Source: Gallionella capsiferriformans ES-2 (GTDB lineage Bacteria; Pseudomonadota; Gammaproteobacteria; Burkholderiales; Gallionellaceae). Taken from it: a stretch of 64,000 nucleotides of DNA. Numbering within the stretch: position 1 is the first letter of the stretch; every line of letters begins with the position of its first letter. The DNA lies in assembly GCF_000145255.1 (NCBI RefSeq), contig NC_014394.1, positions 682,001 through 746,000 on the forward strand. The letters run 5' to 3'. Positions 1 to 10,543 of the stretch are shown in pieces. Made by a program: the position numbers and the translations under genes. A model generated the notes under the pieces. That model was given only the letters and a program-made list of their open reading frames with translations. It did not search any database and was not told where the DNA came from.

Positions 1-93
1 AATGGTCAGGTGATCGATCTTGTCGGTGCTGCGGTGTATCAGGTTGCCGGCGCGACGTGCGGCCTTCACCGCGATGTTGAGCATGGGATGCAT
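1..93 (-). CDS. suhB: Inositol-1-monophosphatase SuhB, N-terminal part only
   Basis: The first 31 codons of a leftward gene that leaves the window at its left edge. The translation starts MHPMLNIAVKAARRAGNLI, which is the typical opening of bacterial SuhB-type inositol monophosphatases; the metal-binding motifs lie outside the window. In the family the enzyme dephosphorylates myo-inositol 1-phosphate and in enterobacteria also takes part in rRNA antitermination complexes. It is divergent from trmJ, with about 127 bp between the two starts; the same pairing (suhB opposite a SpoU/TrmJ-type methyltransferase followed by isc genes) is common in proteobacteria. The identification rests on the N-terminus alone. 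Confidence 0.75.
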   Translation of the reverse strand, partial: MHPMLNIAVKAARRAGNLIHRSTDKIDHLTI

Positions 94-220
94 ATTTACG
101 ACCTTTTTGATGAAATTGCCTTGCGCATACGGCCCGGTTTCGGGCAACTTTTGCGGCGTGGCGGTTTTCGAGTTTAATGAGCGGTAGAATCCAGTACCGT
201 ATTCTAGTTGGAATTGAGCT

Positions 221-982
221 TTGTATAAACAAAATCATTTAAGTAATATCCGGGTCGTCTTAAGTCACACCACGCATCCGGGCAATATTGGCGCTGCGGC
301 GCGCGCGATGAAGGCGATGGGGCTGAGCCGTCTTTATCTGATTAATCCGCGTCACTTCCCCGATCCGCAGGCCTCGGCCATGGCGGCGGGTGCGGATGAC
401 GTGCTGCAAAATGCGGTGGTGTGCGCCTCGATCGATGAGGCGTTAGACGGGGTGGTGCTGACTGTGGGAATGACGGCAAGGCAGCGTGATATCTCAAACG
501 AGGTGAGCGTGCCGCGCGAGGCGATGCCGCAGGTGGTGCAGCAGGCCCAAACGCTGCAGGTGGCTTTGTTGTTTGGTACCGAGATGTCGGGGTTGACTAA
601 TGAAGAGGCCAGCCGCGCCCAGATGCTGGTGAATATTCCGGCCAATCCTGAATTTTCTTCGCTTAATCTGGCCGCGGCAGTGCAGGTGATTTCCTACGAA
701 CTATCGGTTGCGGCGCAAAACTATCAGCCCGTCGAGCAGTCCTTGCAGCCAGCCGCCCATCAGCAGGTCGAAGGCTTTATGAGTCACCTTGAAAAAACGC
801 TGCACGAAATCGGATTTTTCACCACGCAGAATCCGGCGCGCATGATGCAGAGGCTGCGTCGTTTGTATGCCAGAGCGAGGCCGGAAGCCGATGAAATCAA
901 CATTCTGCGCGGCATATTGAGCGTGACAACCGAGTACAATGGCCGCCTCAAGGCACGTTACCAGCAAGAGAAAGATGTTTAG
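221..982 (+). CDS. trmJ: tRNA (cytidine/uridine-32-2'-O)-methyltransferase TrmJ
   Basis: SpoU-class SAM-dependent methyltransferase of 253 residues that 2'-O-methylates position 32 in tRNA anticodon loops. The SPOUT signatures are visible: the N-terminal [19 protein letters not shown] segment (about residues 13-31), [10 protein letters not shown] near 115-125, and the [11 protein letters not shown] trefoil-knot motif near 145-155. A TTG start is used because the next ATG would delete part of the first motif; the ribosome binding site is weak. The stop codon overlaps the GTG start of cysE by one base, so the two are translationally coupled. It heads the cysE-iscR-isc gene run. Confidence 0.93.
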   Translation: MYKQNHLSNIRVVLSHTTHPGNIGAAARAMKAMGLSRLYLINPRHFPDPQASAMAAGADDVLQNAVVCASIDEALDGVVLTVGMTARQRDISNEVSVPREAMPQVVQQAQTLQVALLFGTEMSGLTNEEASRAQMLVNIPANPEFSSLNLAAAVQVISYELSVAAQNYQPVEQSLQPAAHQQVEGFMSHLEKTLHEIGFFTTQNPARMMQRLRRLYARARPEADEINILRGILSVTTEYNGRLKARYQQEKDV

Positions 983-1713
983 TGTTTAAAAATATCAGAG
1001 AAGATATTCGCAGCGTATTCGACCGTGACCCGGCTGCGCGCACCACGTTCGAGGTGTTGACCTGCTATCCCGGTTTGCATGCGCGCGTGCTCCATCGTCT
1101 GGCTAATATCCTGTGGCATGCCAATTTAAAATGGCCGGCGCGTTTTTTGTCCTATTTAACGCGCGGACTGACCGGCATCGAGATTCATCCGGGTGCAACG
1201 ATAGGCCGGCGTTTTTTCATTGATCACGGCATGGGGGTTGTGATCGGTGAGACCGCCGAAATCGGCGATGACGTGACGCTGTATCACGGCGTGACGCTGG
1301 GTGGTACCTCGTGGCGGCACGGCAAACGGCATCCGACGCTGGGCGATGGGGTAGTAGTCGGTGCGGGTGCGAAAATACTCGGGCCGATCACGGTGGGCGC
1401 AGGTGCCAAGATCGGATCGAATGCGGTGGTGGTCAAAGACGTTCCTGCAGGGGCGACGGCTGCCGGTATTCCGGCGCGGATACTCGACGAGGAGAAGAAA
1501 AAAACGGCCGGATTCGACGCCTACGGTATCGGCAATGATCAGAACGATCCTTTATCGAAAGCGATACACGGGCTGCTGGGGCATAGTGTAACGGTTGATC
1601 AGCGCATTGATTTTATCTTGCAGCAGCTCGAGAAGATGGGTGTTTGCGTTGAAGAAGAGCGCGCGACCGCGGATAAATTTGACCCTAATCATCTGAATAA
1701 GATAGTTGATTAA
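982..1713 (+). CDS. cysE: Serine O-acetyltransferase CysE
   Basis: Acetyl-CoA:L-serine O-acetyltransferase, the committed step of cysteine synthesis. The 243-residue chain is of the shorter EpsC/CysE type. It shows the left-handed beta-helix of hexapeptide repeats from about residue 65 ([19 protein letters not shown], then [22 protein letters not shown], ending in GIPARIL), with the catalytic His in the HGVTLGG segment. Start is GTG, sharing one base with the trmJ stop. Being immediately upstream of iscR-iscS is meaningful: O-acetylserine leads to cysteine, the substrate of the IscS desulfurase, so sulfur supply and Fe-S assembly are neighbours. Confidence 0.95.
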   Translation: MFKNIREDIRSVFDRDPAARTTFEVLTCYPGLHARVLHRLANILWHANLKWPARFLSYLTRGLTGIEIHPGATIGRRFFIDHGMGVVIGETAEIGDDVTLYHGVTLGGTSWRHGKRHPTLGDGVVVGAGAKILGPITVGAGAKIGSNAVVVKDVPAGATAAGIPARILDEEKKKTAGFDAYGIGNDQNDPLSKAIHGLLGHSVTVDQRIDFILQQLEKMGVCVEEERATADKFDPNHLNKIVD

Positions 1714-1732
1714 AATATTCGGGTATTATACT
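1706..1732 (+). promoter_or_regulatory. Possible iscR promoter
   Basis: A TTGATT (1706-1711) and a TATACT (1727-1732) box with a short 15-bp spacer lie 40-66 bp before iscR, overlapping the end of cysE. Autorepression by [2Fe-2S]-IscR is known for the family, but I could not align a convincing type-1 IscR site here, so only the sigma70-like boxes are claimed. Confidence 0.35.
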
Positions 1733-1771
1733 ATTCTCTCTACTTGAGAACTGAGAATTACTGGAGATAAC

Positions 1772-2227
1772 ATGCGATTGACTACCAAAGGGCGTTTTGC
1801 GGTAACTGCAATGGTTGATTTGGCGATGAACGGCGGACGAGGCCCTGTAACATTGGCATCTATCAGCGAACGGCAGAAAATTTCGCTATCTTATCTTGAG
1901 CAGTTGTTTGGCAAGTTGCGCCGTAGCAATCTGGTTGAAAGTGTGCGCGGCCCGGGGGGTGGTTATTACCTTGCCAAAACAGCGACAAAAATTAAGATTG
2001 CCGAGATCGTGGTTGCCGTGGATGAACCCTTGGATGCGACCTATTGTGCGGAAAAAGGCGATTGCCGTGACGGGCAGCCTTGCTTGACGCACAATTTGTG
2101 GATGGGGCTCAATGAGCGGATTTATTCCTATTTGGACTCGATCAATCTGCAGCAGCTGGTCGAAGGTCAATCGAAAACAGGATCGGGCGTTACCGCGATT
2201 TCGATTAATAAGCAGACCGTCAGATAG
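1772..2227 (+). CDS. iscR: Fe-S cluster-sensing transcriptional regulator IscR
   Basis: Rrf2-family winged-helix regulator of 151 residues. The N-terminal [18 protein letters not shown] start and the recognition helix around [16 protein letters not shown] are characteristic. The three cluster-ligating cysteines are at residues 92, 98 and 104 with a His at 107, the same spacing as in E. coli IscR, so cluster binding should be intact. It heads iscSUA-hscBA-fdx-iscX; holo-IscR is expected to repress this operon and apo-IscR to respond to iron or oxidative stress (family knowledge). An SD-like CTGGAG precedes the ATG. Confidence 0.96.
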   Translation: MRLTTKGRFAVTAMVDLAMNGGRGPVTLASISERQKISLSYLEQLFGKLRRSNLVESVRGPGGGYYLAKTATKIKIAEIVVAVDEPLDATYCAEKGDCRDGQPCLTHNLWMGLNERIYSYLDSINLQQLVEGQSKTGSGVTAISINKQTVR

Positions 2228-2249
2228 TTGTTACGACAGAAGGTTAATG

Positions 2250-3458
2250 ATGAAATTACCGATTTATATGGACTACTCCGCCACCACGCCGGTTGACCCG
2301 CGGGTAGCAGAAAAAATGATCCCTTATTTATGCGAGAAATTCGGCAATCCAGCCAGTCGTTCGCACGCCTTTGGCTGGGAGGCGGATGCCGCGGTTGAGT
2401 TGGCGCGCGAACAAGTCGCCTCGCTGGTGAATGCCGATCCTAAAGAGATCGTCTGGACCTCGGGCGCGACCGAATCCAACAACCTTGCCATTAAGGGCGC
2501 GGCGCATTTCTATCAGGGTAAGGGTAAACATATCGTCACCATGAAGATCGAGCATAAGGCGGTGATCGACACGGTGCGTGAACTCGAGCGTGAAGGATTT
2601 TCCGCCACCTATCTGGATCCTGAACCGAACGGCTTGCTGGATATTGAAAAATTTAAAGCGGCCTTGCGTCCGGACACGATTATCGTATCGATCATGCTGG
2701 TCAACAACGAAATCGGCGTAATTCAGGATATCGCTCGGATCGGTGAAATCTGCCGTGAGAAAGGCATTCTGTTTCATGTGGATGCGGCACAGGCGACCGG
2801 TAAAGTCGCGATTGATTTGCAGGCGCTGAAAGTGGATCTGATGTCGTTCTCGGCACACAAGACTTACGGCCCTAAAGGTATTGGTGCGCTGTATGTGCAG
2901 CGTAAACCGCGCGTTCGGTTAGAGGCGCAGATGCACGGTGGCGGTCATGAGCGCGGTATGCGTTCCGGCACCCTGGCGACTCACCAGATCGTCGGTATGG
3001 GCGAAGCGTTTCGCATCGCAAAGGAGGAAATGACAGCGGAAAATGAGCGCATTCGCACCTTGCGCGACCGTTTGATGGCAGGCCTGATGGATATGGAAGA
3101 GGTGCATCTGAACGGCGATCTCGTGCAGCGTGTGCCGCATAACTTGAATCTAAGTTTTAATTTTGTCGAAGGCGAATCGCTGATTATGGCGATTAAAGAT
3201 GTCGCCGTCTCCAGCGGTTCTGCGTGCACCTCGGCGAGTCTGGAACCTTCTTATGTTTTGCGTGCGCTGGGGCGTAGCGATGAGTTGGCGCACAGCTCTA
3301 TCCGCTTCACGGTCGGACGTTTTACCACCGTCGAAGAAGTGGATTATGTGATCGCGTTGATGAAGAGCAAAATCGACAAATTGCGCGAATTATCGCCGTT
3401 GTGGGAAATGTACCAAGATGGTATCGACTTGAACACCGTGCAGTGGGCGGCACACTAA
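2250..3458 (+). CDS. iscS: Cysteine desulfurase IscS
   Basis: PLP-dependent desulfurase of 402 residues that takes sulfur from cysteine as a persulfide and gives it to IscU and other acceptors. The PLP lysine is K204 in [12 protein letters not shown], and the persulfide cysteine is C326 in [17 protein letters not shown]. The open frame extends well upstream inside iscR, but the conserved [16 protein letters not shown] start is at 2250; an AGAAGG ribosome binding site ends 6 nt before it, while the ATG one codon earlier (2247) is too close. The island further right encodes SspBCD but no SspA desulfurase, so this IscS is a candidate sulfur source for DNA phosphorothioation (inference). Confidence 0.96.
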   Translation: MKLPIYMDYSATTPVDPRVAEKMIPYLCEKFGNPASRSHAFGWEADAAVELAREQVASLVNADPKEIVWTSGATESNNLAIKGAAHFYQGKGKHIVTMKIEHKAVIDTVRELEREGFSATYLDPEPNGLLDIEKFKAALRPDTIIVSIMLVNNEIGVIQDIARIGEICREKGILFHVDAAQATGKVAIDLQALKVDLMSFSAHKTYGPKGIGALYVQRKPRVRLEAQMHGGGHERGMRSGTLATHQIVGMGEAFRIAKEEMTAENERIRTLRDRLMAGLMDMEEVHLNGDLVQRVPHNLNLSFNFVEGESLIMAIKDVAVSSGSACTSASLEPSYVLRALGRSDELAHSSIRFTVGRFTTVEEVDYVIALMKSKIDKLRELSPLWEMYQDGIDLNTVQWAAH

Positions 3459-3533
3459 CAACAGGATAGAGGATGCAGGATTTAGCCGGAAACGACTTTC
3501 CTGAATCCCGAATCCCGCATTCTGGAGATTAAA
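3459..3533. repeat. Low-complexity spacer between iscS and iscU
   Basis: This 75-bp gap contains quasi-repeated words: GGAT/GCAGGAT around 3466-3483 and a tandem GAATCCC pair near 3503-3516. It belongs with other low-complexity spacers in the window (4823-4900, 15086-15133, 28622-28656). No promoter or ORF is evident. Confidence 0.5.
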
Positions 3534-3950
3534 ATGGCTTACAGCGAAAAATTATTGGACCATTACGAAAATCCGCGCAACGTAGGTTCGTTCGGCAAGG
3601 ATGACGAAGGTCTGGGTACCGGCATGGTAGGTGCGCCGGCTTGTGGTGACGTGATGAAATTACAGATCAAGGTCGGTAAAGACGGCATCATCGAAGATGC
3701 CAAATTCAAGACCTATGGTTGCGGTTCGGCGATTGCATCCAGTTCTTTAGTGACCGAGTGGGTCAAGGGCAAGACCGTCGATCAGGCGTTGCAAATCAAA
3801 AACACCCAGATCGCCGAAGAGCTGGCCCTGCCGCCGGTGAAAATTCATTGCTCGATTCTGGCTGAAGATGCGATCAAGGCTGCAGTTGCTGATTACAAGT
3901 CCAAACACGGCGAAAATGTTGAAACGTCGGCCTGCACGGGCAGTTGTTAA
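3534..3950 (+). CDS. iscU: Fe-S cluster assembly scaffold IscU
   Basis: Scaffold protein of 138 residues on which [2Fe-2S] and [4Fe-4S] clusters are built from IscS sulfur. The ligands are all present: C37 and D39 (GAPACGDV), C63 (YGCGSAIASS) and C106 (KIHCSIL). The LPPVK motif recognised by the HscA chaperone is at 99-103. A GGAGAT ribosome binding site precedes the ATG. Its place between iscS and iscA is the canonical order. Length and motifs match E. coli IscU closely. Confidence 0.97.
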   Translation: MAYSEKLLDHYENPRNVGSFGKDDEGLGTGMVGAPACGDVMKLQIKVGKDGIIEDAKFKTYGCGSAIASSSLVTEWVKGKTVDQALQIKNTQIAEELALPPVKIHCSILAEDAIKAAVADYKSKHGENVETSACTGSC

Positions 3951-3962
3951 GCGGAGAAAAAA

Positions 3963-4286
3963 ATGGGCGTAACGCTTACTGAAGCAGCGGCAAAACATGT
4001 GAAAAACTTTATTGCCAAACGGGGTCGTGGCATAGGCTTGCGCATCGGGGTTCGCACCAGCGGCTGTTCCGGTATGGCTTATAAACTTGAATTCGCCGAC
4101 GTCCTTGAGGCAGATGATTTGCCGTTCGACAGTTTCGGTGTAACGGTTCTGGTCGATCCTAAAAGCTTGCCGTATATCGACGGGATGGAGCTTGATTACA
4201 CCCGTGAAGGATTGAACGAAGGATTCAAGTTCAATAACCCGAACGTTAAAGACGCGTGCGGTTGCGGCGAGAGTTTTCAGGTTTGA
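3963..4286 (+). CDS. iscA: Iron-sulfur cluster assembly protein IscA
   Basis: A-type carrier protein of 107 residues that accepts or transfers clusters to [4Fe-4S] targets. The three invariant cysteines are C35 ([10 protein letters not shown]), C99 and C101 (DACGCGESF). A GCGGAGAAA ribosome binding site precedes the ATG by a few bases. The stop codon overlaps the TTG start of hscB. Nothing is unusual in the sequence. Confidence 0.96.
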   Translation: MGVTLTEAAAKHVKNFIAKRGRGIGLRIGVRTSGCSGMAYKLEFADVLEADDLPFDSFGVTVLVDPKSLPYIDGMELDYTREGLNEGFKFNNPNVKDACGCGESFQV

Positions 4287-4822
4287 CAGGGAATTTTGAC
4301 GCAGCAAAAAATCACTTCGAGTTGTTCGGACTTGGCGAGCAATTTGAGCTCGATACCGCGCAACTTGAACTCACTTATCGTGCTTTGCAGGCGAAGTTTC
4401 ATCCGGACAAATCAGTCCGCTTGACAGATTCCGAACAGCGCCTGGCAATGCAGCGCTCCACAAGGGTTAACGAAGCCTATCAGACGCTGAAAAGTTCGAT
4501 ACGACGCGCGCGCTATCTATTAGGGCTTAAGGGCGTCGACACGCAGGAAGAAACCAATACGGCCATGCCGGTTGAGTTTCTGATGGCGCAGATGGAATGG
4601 CGCGAAGCGGTTGTGGATGCTGAAAAATCGCGTGATATTGCCGCCCTCGATACGCTCGATGCGCGCATGAAAATTGAAACACGTGAACTTGAAGCCGAGC
4701 TTCGCGATAAAATAGACATTCAACATGACTATCCGTTTGCTGCCGGCCTCGTGCGCAAGCTGCGTTTCATGGAAAAACTCGCGGAAGAAATTCATTCCGC
4801 TTATGACGAACTAGATAACTAA
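4283..4822 (+). CDS. hscB: J-type co-chaperone HscB
   Basis: Co-chaperone of 179 residues that delivers IscU to HscA and stimulates its ATPase. The J-domain is N-terminal, with the HPD tripeptide in [11 protein letters not shown] around residue 40, followed by the helical IscU-binding domain ([16 protein letters not shown] onwards). I chose the TTG at 4283, whose last two bases overlap the iscA TGA, because the family starts a few residues before HFELFGL; the frame is open back to 4256, but that part would be read inside iscA. Family length is about 170-175 residues, which supports this start. Confidence 0.93.
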   Translation: MTGNFDAAKNHFELFGLGEQFELDTAQLELTYRALQAKFHPDKSVRLTDSEQRLAMQRSTRVNEAYQTLKSSIRRARYLLGLKGVDTQEETNTAMPVEFLMAQMEWREAVVDAEKSRDIAALDTLDARMKIETRELEAELRDKIDIQHDYPFAAGLVRKLRFMEKLAEEIHSAYDELDN

Positions 4823-4900
4823 AGCTGGTGAGTTGCGAGTGGTTAGTCGCGAGTTGCTAAAAACGATAAACCACTTAAGACTCACTACTGACTACTCCAC
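4823..4900. repeat. Low-complexity spacer between hscB and hscA
   Basis: A 78-bp gap rich in short reiterated words: GAGTTGC occurs twice near 4829-4857 and ACT/GACT reiterations fill 4879-4897. The 10-mer ACTGACTACT at 4887-4896 recurs in reverse complement at 15105-15114 in the adk-kdsB spacer. It separates two genes of one operon, where most junctions overlap, so it looks inserted. Confidence 0.5.
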
Positions 4901-6778
4901 ATGGCTTTACTACAAATTTCAGAACCCGGGTTGAGCAGTGCACCTCATCAGCACAGGCTTGCGGTGGGTATCGATCTGGGTACCACCAATTCGCTGGTCG
5001 CAACGGTGCGTAACGGCATCAGCGTGGTGCTGAACGACGAGCATGGTCGTGCGATGCTGCCCTCTGTGGTGCGTTATGGGTCTGATGGCGGTGTCGTTGC
5101 AGGTGAAGCGGCGCAACTTGCTCAGAGCGAGGATCCGGTCAATACGATCGTGTCGGTGAAGCGTTTTATGGGACGCGGCTTGACGGATGTGGGGGATACC
5201 AGTCGTCTGCCTTACCGTTTTGTGGAAGCCGGTGAGCCTGGCGGCATGGTGCAACTGCGTACGGTGGCGGGCGTGAAGAGTCCAGTCGAAGTGTCAGCCG
5301 AAATCCTCAAAGTTTTGCGTCTGCGCGCGGAAGCCTCTCTCGGTGGTGAGTTGGTGGGAGCGGTGATTACCGTACCGGCCTATTTTGACGATGCGCAGCG
5401 GCAGGCGACCAAGGATGCTGCAAAACTCGCAGGAATCAACGTGCTGCGTCTGCTCAATGAGCCCACCGCGGCGGCGATTGCCTACGGTCTGGATAATGCC
5501 TCGGAAGGCGTGTATGCGGTATACGATTTGGGCGGCGGCACCTTCGATATTTCCATCTTGCGACTGTCGCGCGGGGTGTTCGAGGTGCTGGCGGCCAATG
5601 GGGATTCGGCGCTCGGGGGGGATGATTTCGATCAGCGCATTCATTGCTGGCTGCTGGAAAAAAATCAGCTCTCCGCGCTCAATCCTCGCGATACGCGATT
5701 GTTGTTGACGCTGGCGCGTACCGCCAAGGAGCAACTCACCGAATATCCGGAGGCACGCATCACGGCGGTGCTCTCAAGTGGGGAGTTGATCGACAATGTG
5801 TTGACGCAGGCAGAATTTCAATCACTGTCGCAAAATTTGATTCAGCGCACCTTGCAACCGCTGCGCCGTGCGCTGCGCGATGCAAAACTCTCCGTGTCCG
5901 ATGTAAAGGGCGTGGTGATGGTGGGGGGGGCGACGCGCATGCCTCAGGTGCAGCAGGCCGTTGGTGATTTTTTCGGTCAGACACCGCTGACGAATCTGGA
6001 TCCGGATAAGGTTGTGGCGCTGGGTGCTGCGATACAGGCCAATTTACTGGCGGGTAACCGTACTGGCGATGACTGGCTGTTGCTCGATGTGATCCCGCTG
6101 TCGTTGGGTTTGGAGACCATGGGCGGGCTGGCTGAAAAGGTGATTCCGCGCAACAGCACCCTCCCCACGGCGCGTGCGCAGGAGTTCACCACCTATAAGG
6201 ACGGTCAGACGGCGATGAGTCTGCATGTCGTGCAGGGTGAAAGGGAGCTGGTGAGTGATTGCCGCTCGCTCGCTAAGTTTGAGTTACGAGGCATTCCTGC
6301 CATGGTTGCCGGTGCCGCCCGTATTCGCGTGACGTTTCAGGTCGATGCGGACGGTTTGCTTAACGTGGCGGCACGCGAGATGGCAAGCGGCATTGAGGCT
6401 GCGATCGTCGTCAAGCCGTCCTATGGGCTGTCGGATGCTGAGATTACCCGCATGTTGCAAGAGTCCACACAACATGCCGTCGATGATATGCAGGCGCGTG
6501 CACAACGCGAGCAGCAGACCGAAGCGAATCAGCTATGCGAGGCGGTGCAAAATGCGCTGGCGCAGGATGGCGATTTACTGGATCTTGTTCAGCGTGCGCA
6601 TATCGAAGCCAAAATTGCGGGTGTGCGTGACGCGCTGCAAACGGGTGGTCAGCCGTTGATCAAGCGCGCCATCACGGCCTTGAACGATGCGACGGTCAGT
6701 TTTGCTCAGGCTCGGATGGATAAGAGCGTGACTCGTGCGCTGGCCGGTAAAAATATTTCAGATCTGGGTACAAAATAA
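4901..6778 (+). CDS. hscA: Hsp70-class chaperone HscA
   Basis: Specialised DnaK-like chaperone of 625 residues that, with HscB, releases clusters from IscU. The Hsp70 ATPase signatures are clear: [14 protein letters not shown] near residue 24, [14 protein letters not shown] near 207, and [16 protein letters not shown] near 340. The substrate-binding domain follows with the linker at [14 protein letters not shown]. Length and short C-terminal lid fit HscA rather than DnaK. The TAA stop shares one base with the fdx ATG. Start ATG follows the repetitive 78-bp spacer. Confidence 0.96.
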   Translation: MALLQISEPGLSSAPHQHRLAVGIDLGTTNSLVATVRNGISVVLNDEHGRAMLPSVVRYGSDGGVVAGEAAQLAQSEDPVNTIVSVKRFMGRGLTDVGDTSRLPYRFVEAGEPGGMVQLRTVAGVKSPVEVSAEILKVLRLRAEASLGGELVGAVITVPAYFDDAQRQATKDAAKLAGINVLRLLNEPTAAAIAYGLDNASEGVYAVYDLGGGTFDISILRLSRGVFEVLAANGDSALGGDDFDQRIHCWLLEKNQLSALNPRDTRLLLTLARTAKEQLTEYPEARITAVLSSGELIDNVLTQAEFQSLSQNLIQRTLQPLRRALRDAKLSVSDVKGVVMVGGATRMPQVQQAVGDFFGQTPLTNLDPDKVVALGAAIQANLLAGNRTGDDWLLLDVIPLSLGLETMGGLAEKVIPRNSTLPTARAQEFTTYKDGQTAMSLHVVQGERELVSDCRSLAKFELRGIPAMVAGAARIRVTFQVDADGLLNVAAREMASGIEAAIVVKPSYGLSDAEITRMLQESTQHAVDDMQARAQREQQTEANQLCEAVQNALAQDGDLLDLVQRAHIEAKIAGVRDALQTGGQPLIKRAITALNDATVSFAQARMDKSVTRALAGKNISDLGTK

Positions 6779-7113
6779 TGACGCAAATCATCGTATTGCC
6801 GCATGAAGAATTGTGCCCGCGTGGCGCATTAATCAATGTTGCAGCAGGCATTTCCATTTGTGATGCGCTGCTGCAGAACGGTGTCGACATCGAGCACGCC
6901 TGCGAGAAATCCTGTGCATGCACCACCTGCCATGTGATCATCCGTGAGGGATTGAATTCCCTTAATCCGGCTGATGAACTTGAAGACGACATGCTGGACA
7001 AGGCATGGGGGCTGGAGCCGAATTCGCGCCTGTCTTGTCAGGCGCTGGTGAGCGATGCCGACCTAGTGGTTGAAATACCGAAATATACGATCAATATGGT
7101 GAAGGAGGGTTAG
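6778..7113 (+). CDS. fdx: ISC-type [2Fe-2S] ferredoxin
   Basis: Adrenodoxin-type ferredoxin of 111 residues that supplies electrons for cluster assembly. The four ligands are C42, C48, C51 (EHACEKSCACTTCH) and C87 (RLSCQAL), identical in spacing to E. coli Fdx; the extra C46 is also conserved there. Translation is coupled to hscA by a one-base TAATG overlap. Its own end carries an AAGGAGG ribosome binding site for iscX. Confidence 0.96.
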   Translation: MTQIIVLPHEELCPRGALINVAAGISICDALLQNGVDIEHACEKSCACTTCHVIIREGLNSLNPADELEDDMLDKAWGLEPNSRLSCQALVSDADLVVEIPKYTINMVKEG

Positions 7114-7114
7114 C

Positions 7115-7309
7115 ATGAAATGGATAGACGTGCGCGACATCGCCATTGCACTGGCTGAAAAATATCCCGATACCGATCCGCGCACTGTGCGCTTTGTCGA
7201 TCTACACAACTGGGTCGTTGATCTTGCGGGTTTTGCCGATGATCACGGTCACGGTGGTGAAAAAGTGCTCGAAGCGATACAGGCGACCTGGATAGACGAG
7301 GCTGAATAA
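7115..7309 (+). CDS. iscX: Fe-S assembly regulator IscX (YfhJ family)
   Basis: Small acidic protein of 64 residues with the family opening MKWIDVRDIAIALAEKYPD and the FVDLHNWVVDL core. IscX binds IscS and modulates its activity, possibly in relation to iron. It is the usual last gene of the isc operon and is preceded by a strong AAGGAGG ribosome binding site inside the end of fdx. Only one base separates its stop from dsbB, suggesting that dsbB is transcribed with the isc genes. Confidence 0.94.
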   Translation: MKWIDVRDIAIALAEKYPDTDPRTVRFVDLHNWVVDLAGFADDHGHGGEKVLEAIQATWIDEAE

Positions 7310-7310
7310 G

Positions 7311-7814
7311 ATGGTTAATTTATGGCGGCGTATTTCGAATAGTTGGCTGTATCTGGCAGGCTTCTTGTATGCCAGCGGTTTGATGGGCTTCGGTTTTTAT
7401 CTGCAATACGTCAAACATCAGGATCCCTGTCCGTTGTGCATGGTGCAGCGCGTGATTTTCATCGGTATTCTGGCGCTGTATCTGATTGCGGCAACCCACG
7501 GCCCGAAACGTGCGGGCGCACGCATTTACGCCGCGCTGATTACGCTGTTCTCAGCATCCGGTATTGCAGTCGCTGCGCGCCATATCTGGATACAGCATCT
7601 GCCAGCCGATCAGGTTCCCGCTTGCGGACCGGGACTCGACTACATGCTGGAAACCATGCCGATGGCCAACGTCTTGAAAGAGCTGATGCACGGCTCCGGC
7701 GAATGCGCAGCACGCGGATGGACATTCCTCACGCTGGGCATTCCGGAGTGGTCACTGCTGTGTTACTTTGCGCTGGGCACATGGGCAGTGCTGATCGCAT
7801 TGAAGAGCAAATAA
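7311..7814 (+). CDS. dsbB: Disulfide bond formation protein DsbB
   Basis: Inner-membrane quinone reductase of 167 residues that reoxidises DsbA. Four transmembrane segments can be read (about residues 10-28, 45-62, 70-88, 143-162). The first periplasmic loop has the redox pair CPLC (C41 and C44), and the second has the pair formed by PACGPGLDY and SGECAARG. The gene is one base after iscX, so its expression may follow the Fe-S operon. Family length is 160-180 residues. Confidence 0.93.
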   Translation: MVNLWRRISNSWLYLAGFLYASGLMGFGFYLQYVKHQDPCPLCMVQRVIFIGILALYLIAATHGPKRAGARIYAALITLFSASGIAVAARHIWIQHLPADQVPACGPGLDYMLETMPMANVLKELMHGSGECAARGWTFLTLGIPEWSLLCYFALGTWAVLIALKSK

Positions 7815-7833
7815 CCCGCACAGGACTTTCGGT

Positions 7834-8175
7834 TCAGTGCGCCGGTATTGACCAGTTGTAACCTTGCACGATGCCGCGCGGGTCATATTTGATTTGCAAT
7901 GATTTGAGCTCGGTGCCGGATAGATTTGAGAGCGTCCCCGACGCGAAGTAATAGGTCCATTCTTCTAATCGTGCACCATCCGTTTCAACTCTGACCCCCG
8001 TGCTGCTCGGTGCGCCGAGCCAGCTGCGTACCTCTGCCTGTGAGGTCGTGCCGCGTACGACCTTGTTTGAAAAAGCCTGGAGGTCGAAATTATTGCCGAC
8101 ATGGAAGGCGGTTGCACTGCACGCGGCGAGCAGCAGCGAGAGGCAGATGAAAAGGGTTCGCAAAGTGGCTTTCAT
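7834..8175 (-). CDS. Small lipoprotein with a BamE/SmpA-like fold
   Basis: A 113-residue protein with a lipoprotein signal peptide (MKATLRTLFICLSLLLAAC; lipobox LAAC, lipidated Cys at residue 19). The mature part has the pattern FSNKVVRGTTSQAEVRSWLG followed by a WTYYF strand and an IKYDPRGIV strand, reminiscent of the SmpA/OmlA (BamE) two-helix three-strand fold. A role at the outer membrane is inferred. It converges with dsbB and diverges from uvrB. No specific family name is claimed. Confidence 0.75.
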   Translation of the reverse strand: MKATLRTLFICLSLLLAACSATAFHVGNNFDLQAFSNKVVRGTTSQAEVRSWLGAPSSTGVRVETDGARLEEWTYYFASGTLSNLSGTELKSLQIKYDPRGIVQGYNWSIPAH

Positions 8176-8324
8176 GGTGGTCCTCTGTGTGATTCGATTA
8201 AACCCGCTCAGAATACGCCGTTTTTGTCATCGTGTTTAGTGCCAGTGTTCGTTCACGACGGGCGGGGCGTAGGATGTTGCTGGATACGCATGAAAAAATC
8301 GTTGATTGCCGTACAATATGTGGC

Positions 8325-10349
<2,025 letters not shown>

Positions 10350-10456
10350 TAGGGGTATCAGGTGCGACGCGCGGAAGACTTGGATTTGGACGTTCAGAAT
10401 CGAGTGTGTAAGAAATTTTTGGGTAATTAGGGGCAGGTAATTAGAGGAGGTAATTA

Positions 10457-10534
10457 GGGTCAGACTCGAATTAATTATTAAATCGAGTCTGACCCTATTT
10501 GTTTCTATTTGTTTAAGTCTGACCCTATTTGTTT
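10457..10534. repeat. REP-like inverted and direct repeat, possible terminator
   Basis: A perfect 14-bp inverted repeat (AGGGTCAGACTCGA at 10457-10470 and its complement at 10484-10497, 13-nt loop) is followed by T-rich sequence. A third copy of the right arm gives an exact 19-bp direct repeat, AGTCTGACCCTATTTGTTT, at 10488-10506 and 10516-10534. Just before it, three near-identical GGTAATTAG words occur at about 10422, 10436 and 10450. The palindrome lies between convergent uvrB and hppA, so it could end both transcripts. The GGGTCAGACTC word resembles dispersed REP-type repeats of proteobacteria (recollection, not searched). Confidence 0.7.
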
Positions 10535-10543
10535 ATAAGAAGT
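10535..10543. repeat. Left target-site duplication of the IS4 element
   Basis: ATAAGAAGT here is repeated exactly at 11887-11895, directly abutting the two inverted repeats. A perfect 9-bp duplication fits IS4-family transposition and suggests a recent insertion. Confidence 0.9.

Noticed and set aside
47..220. Regulatory sites between suhB and trmJ
   Set aside because: No convincing promoter pair or operator could be placed.
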